A stretch of 64,000 nt of DNA from Buxus sempervirens (lineage: Eukaryota; Streptophyta; Magnoliopsida; Buxales; Buxaceae). The notes beneath the pieces were generated by a model. That model was not told the DNA's origin and did not search any database. It was given only the letters and a program-made list of their open reading frames with translations. Position numbers and translations under genes: made by a program. Shown one piece after another: positions 62,141 to 64,000 of the stretch. How positions within the stretch are numbered: the stretch's first letter is position 1; each line of letters starts with the position of its first letter. The stretch lies in NCBI GenBank assembly GCA_947561395.2, contig OX387182.1, positions 6,186,595 through 6,250,594 of the forward strand, given 5' to 3'.

Positions 62141-63460
62141 CACTTATGCAAAGCACAAGCACAAGCACAGTTGTCCTTCCCTATGTTAGATGCAATGCAA
62201 GGAGATCCAGTCTTCTCATCCTGGAACCACGTTGAACGTTCTAGAATCAGCTCATTCAAGAAATTGTCAAGCTTCTCTATGGTAACATTGGGCATCACAA
62301 CAACATGAGCAATGTTTCCTTCACAAGCAAGTTGCCACCTACGAACAAAATCTTCATCTTTTGGACGCTCAAACACAACAGTGCTGCTCAGCTCATTAAG
62401 CATGACACTAATCCCGGCTGCTCGAAGCCTATCCTTCAGATACTGAGCATTCCTAAGGCACTTTTGAACCTCTTTCTTGAGTCCCTTGTAACCTTTTCGG
62501 TTTAAGGTGTACCAGAGAAAGATTGGAGCATGCCCATTTCGGCTGCCCGTTATGCATGATTGCATCCCTAGATTCAAGATATTCAACATTCCTTGAAAGA
62601 GCACTAATGTGCTCTAATCTTGTTATTTGAATACCACAAGGCATTGGGCATCCCACAAATTTGTGGCCAGAAACACTCACTTCCAATGGGCTTCTTGAAG
62701 GAAATCATTGGTGCCTGTTCATCACAGAGAACAGTGAACATGACTAAGGAACCAATACCCAGAGCAGAATTAACAGTAAAAAGCAATAAATTCAGAAAAA
62801 TAAAAAAGGGAATTAAAAAAAAATGAAAGCTACAGCTGTTATACCACCAGTTGTACTAATAACTAGTAAGCTTTTTAGAAATTAGAGTACATATATATTT
62901 ATATTGCAAGAATGAGGATGAAAAGTGATTTCATTGTAAAATGGACGCACAGAAGATGTTTAATGATCCATCATTCCATGTTTCCATCTTTAGTCCTTAC
63001 AATTTTGTATTAATTGGACCATCGGAATGATTATCACAAGCAAATCTAACCAATTAGGATCCGCCAATCAGAAAAATCTCAAACTGTAACATCTTATAAT
63101 ATAAAGCGCTCAAGACAAGGTGAGTTGAAAAACCTCCTAAATTAACATTAGTATCTACAGCAGAAGGGCCATAATGTGGAGGGAAGAACTTCCCCATGTA
63201 CTTACACGTTCAACAAAGGGCATTATGGGACCAAACAAAGCTCCGTCACAGTGGATGTAGAATCTGTCCTGTTTTAGCCCAGCTTCTTCTAGGGTTTGAA
63301 TAACAAGATCAAGATCGTCGATTGCTCCTTTAACTGTTTTTCAGGAATATTTAAAGAGTCATTTGCGAAACATAGATCAAATCAATTCTATTCACACGCA
63401 GACACAGAACAAGAAAGGGAGAGAGAGAGAGAGAATATATATGTACCTTTGTTAACATTG
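62140..63460 (-). pseudogene. Serine decarboxylase copy D, truncated and decayed
   Basis: The last exon (62714-62140) retains [20 protein letters not shown] and [10 protein letters not shown] but carries a short insertion near 62555 and a small deletion near 62682 that break the frame. Exon 4 (about 63340-63200) has lost its acceptor. The match ends in exon 3 at 63460 (GTTAACATTG). Exons 1 and 2 are absent: unrelated BRAP2-like sequence follows at once. Not functional. Confidence 0.85.
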
Positions 63461-63520
63461 TGATACGAAAGAATTTAGGATAAGAAGAGAATAGAAGAAG
63501 GGACTGTTTGAGAATAAAAC

Positions 63521-63811
63521 TGCATATGTAATGTGATTTGGAACTCCAAGCACACAAACAAGTGGTTTCCTTCCAACAGGGAGTTTCAAGGCCGAGGCAG
63601 AACCGTCTTCACGGTAGAGATGCATAATACCCCTGGTTTCCTCGATCCTAGGGTTTCCAGAAGAAAACGGCAAGGCTTGAGTGACGCCGGAACCAGAAGG
63701 CTCGCTGGCATCATCGGAGCTTACGGCTGGCAGTGGCCGGAAATGATCTTCCGTTGTAGCGCCGGTTGTAGCGCCGGCGACGGCTCTACCACCGGTTGAT
63801 GAGGCTGACAT
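63521..63811 (-). CDS. BRIZ1: BRAP2/BRIZ1-type RING E3 ligase, first exon only
   Basis: Minus-strand ATG at 63811 opens a 97-codon exon: MSASSTGGRAVAG, then LPFSSGNPRIEETRGIMHLY and LPVGRKPLVCVLGVPNH, ending ITYA before GTTTTATT. This is the start of the BRAP2 domain of BRCA1-associated-protein-2-like ubiquitin ligases; in Arabidopsis BRIZ1/BRIZ2 are needed for germination. The RING, UBP zinc finger and coiled coil are missing: 60 bp downstream the sequence becomes SDC copy D. It is a fragment, unless the rest was displaced. Confidence 0.75.
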
Positions 63812-63854
63812 TGCTGGCTGACGACAAAATGAGAGAGAGCTTTGTGCGACAGGA

Positions 63855-64000
63855 TCTAGATACATAAGCTGTTAATTTAATCGGCTCATTCGAACAGGGA
63901 ACCACGAGTTGCTGTTGTACATCTTTAGGGACCAGACGACGCGATGAAGAATGCCTCGCGAACGATGCGAGGGATGTCCTCAATATCAAGGACCAGGTAA
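63855..64000 (-). pseudogene. ALS: Acetolactate synthase fragment
   Basis: The minus strand from the window edge reads YLVLDIEDIPRIVREAFFIA then SSG, followed in another frame by VPKDVQQQLVVP and EPIKLTAYVSR. The intact plant AHAS/ALS catalytic subunit (branched-chain amino-acid synthesis, plastid) has about eight residues RPGPVLVD between these blocks, so a small deletion has removed them and shifted the frame. It joins the 5' side of the BRAP2-like exon directly. More may lie beyond the window. Confidence 0.75.

Overview
The window looks like AT-rich nuclear DNA of a flowering plant, most likely a eudicot. It has multi-exon genes with GT-AG introns, plant-only families (GLR glutamate receptor-like channel, PORR organelle splicing factor, BAHD acyltransferase, serine decarboxylase, PILS, UDP-apiose/xylose synthase) and dense plant transposons. 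An Ericales or tea-like source would fit the decarboxylase discussed below, but the sequence does not prove it.

Layout. 1-2140 (-): two exons of a UDP-apiose/xylose synthase and five in-phase exons of a SEC14/CRAL-TRIO protein, neither complete. 2618-4550 (+): a three-exon BAHD acyltransferase of the omega-hydroxyacid feruloyltransferase type, with one 2-bp insertion before its DFGWG motif. 4675-8288: a Mutator-type foldback element with a 9-bp target duplication, two inverted arms of about 1.7 and 1.9 kb, and 22-bp minisatellites meeting at the fold. 8604-14696: two decaying serine-decarboxylase (SDC) copies, a BAHD 3'-flank duplicate and two related foldback MITEs. 14700-21400: mostly non-coding, with a ~1-kb tandem duplication whose second copy is split by a hAT element. 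21404-25162 (+): an apparently intact six-exon GLR gene (932 codons). 25163-36000: a MITE, a 4.2-kb solo-LTR-like element with internal minisatellites, another Mutator-type MITE and a broken PILS gene. 36498-37721 (+): an intact WTF9-like PORR gene. 40377-45981: a very young, apparently whole Ty3/gypsy element, probably CRM clade. 46000-50700: LINE scraps and a BAHD 5' fragment. 51081-55048: three elements nested inside one another, each with its own target duplication. 56812-57002: a fructokinase fragment. 57175-60546 (-): the only intact SDC copy (five exons, 499 aa). 60650-64000: a third BAHD fragment, a fourth SDC fragment, a BRAP2/BRIZ1-type first exon and an acetolactate synthase scrap.

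The central theme is a divergent BAHD(+)/SDC(-) gene neighbourhood that has been duplicated several times and then broken up by transposons. One SDC copy and, almost, one BAHD copy retain full-length structure. The intact SDC carries Phe where typical plant SDCs have Tyr in the substrate-pocket PYN motif, a difference linked in tea to alanine decarboxylase activity. It also has a remodelled C-terminus. The GLR and PORR genes are ordinary single genes beside this region.
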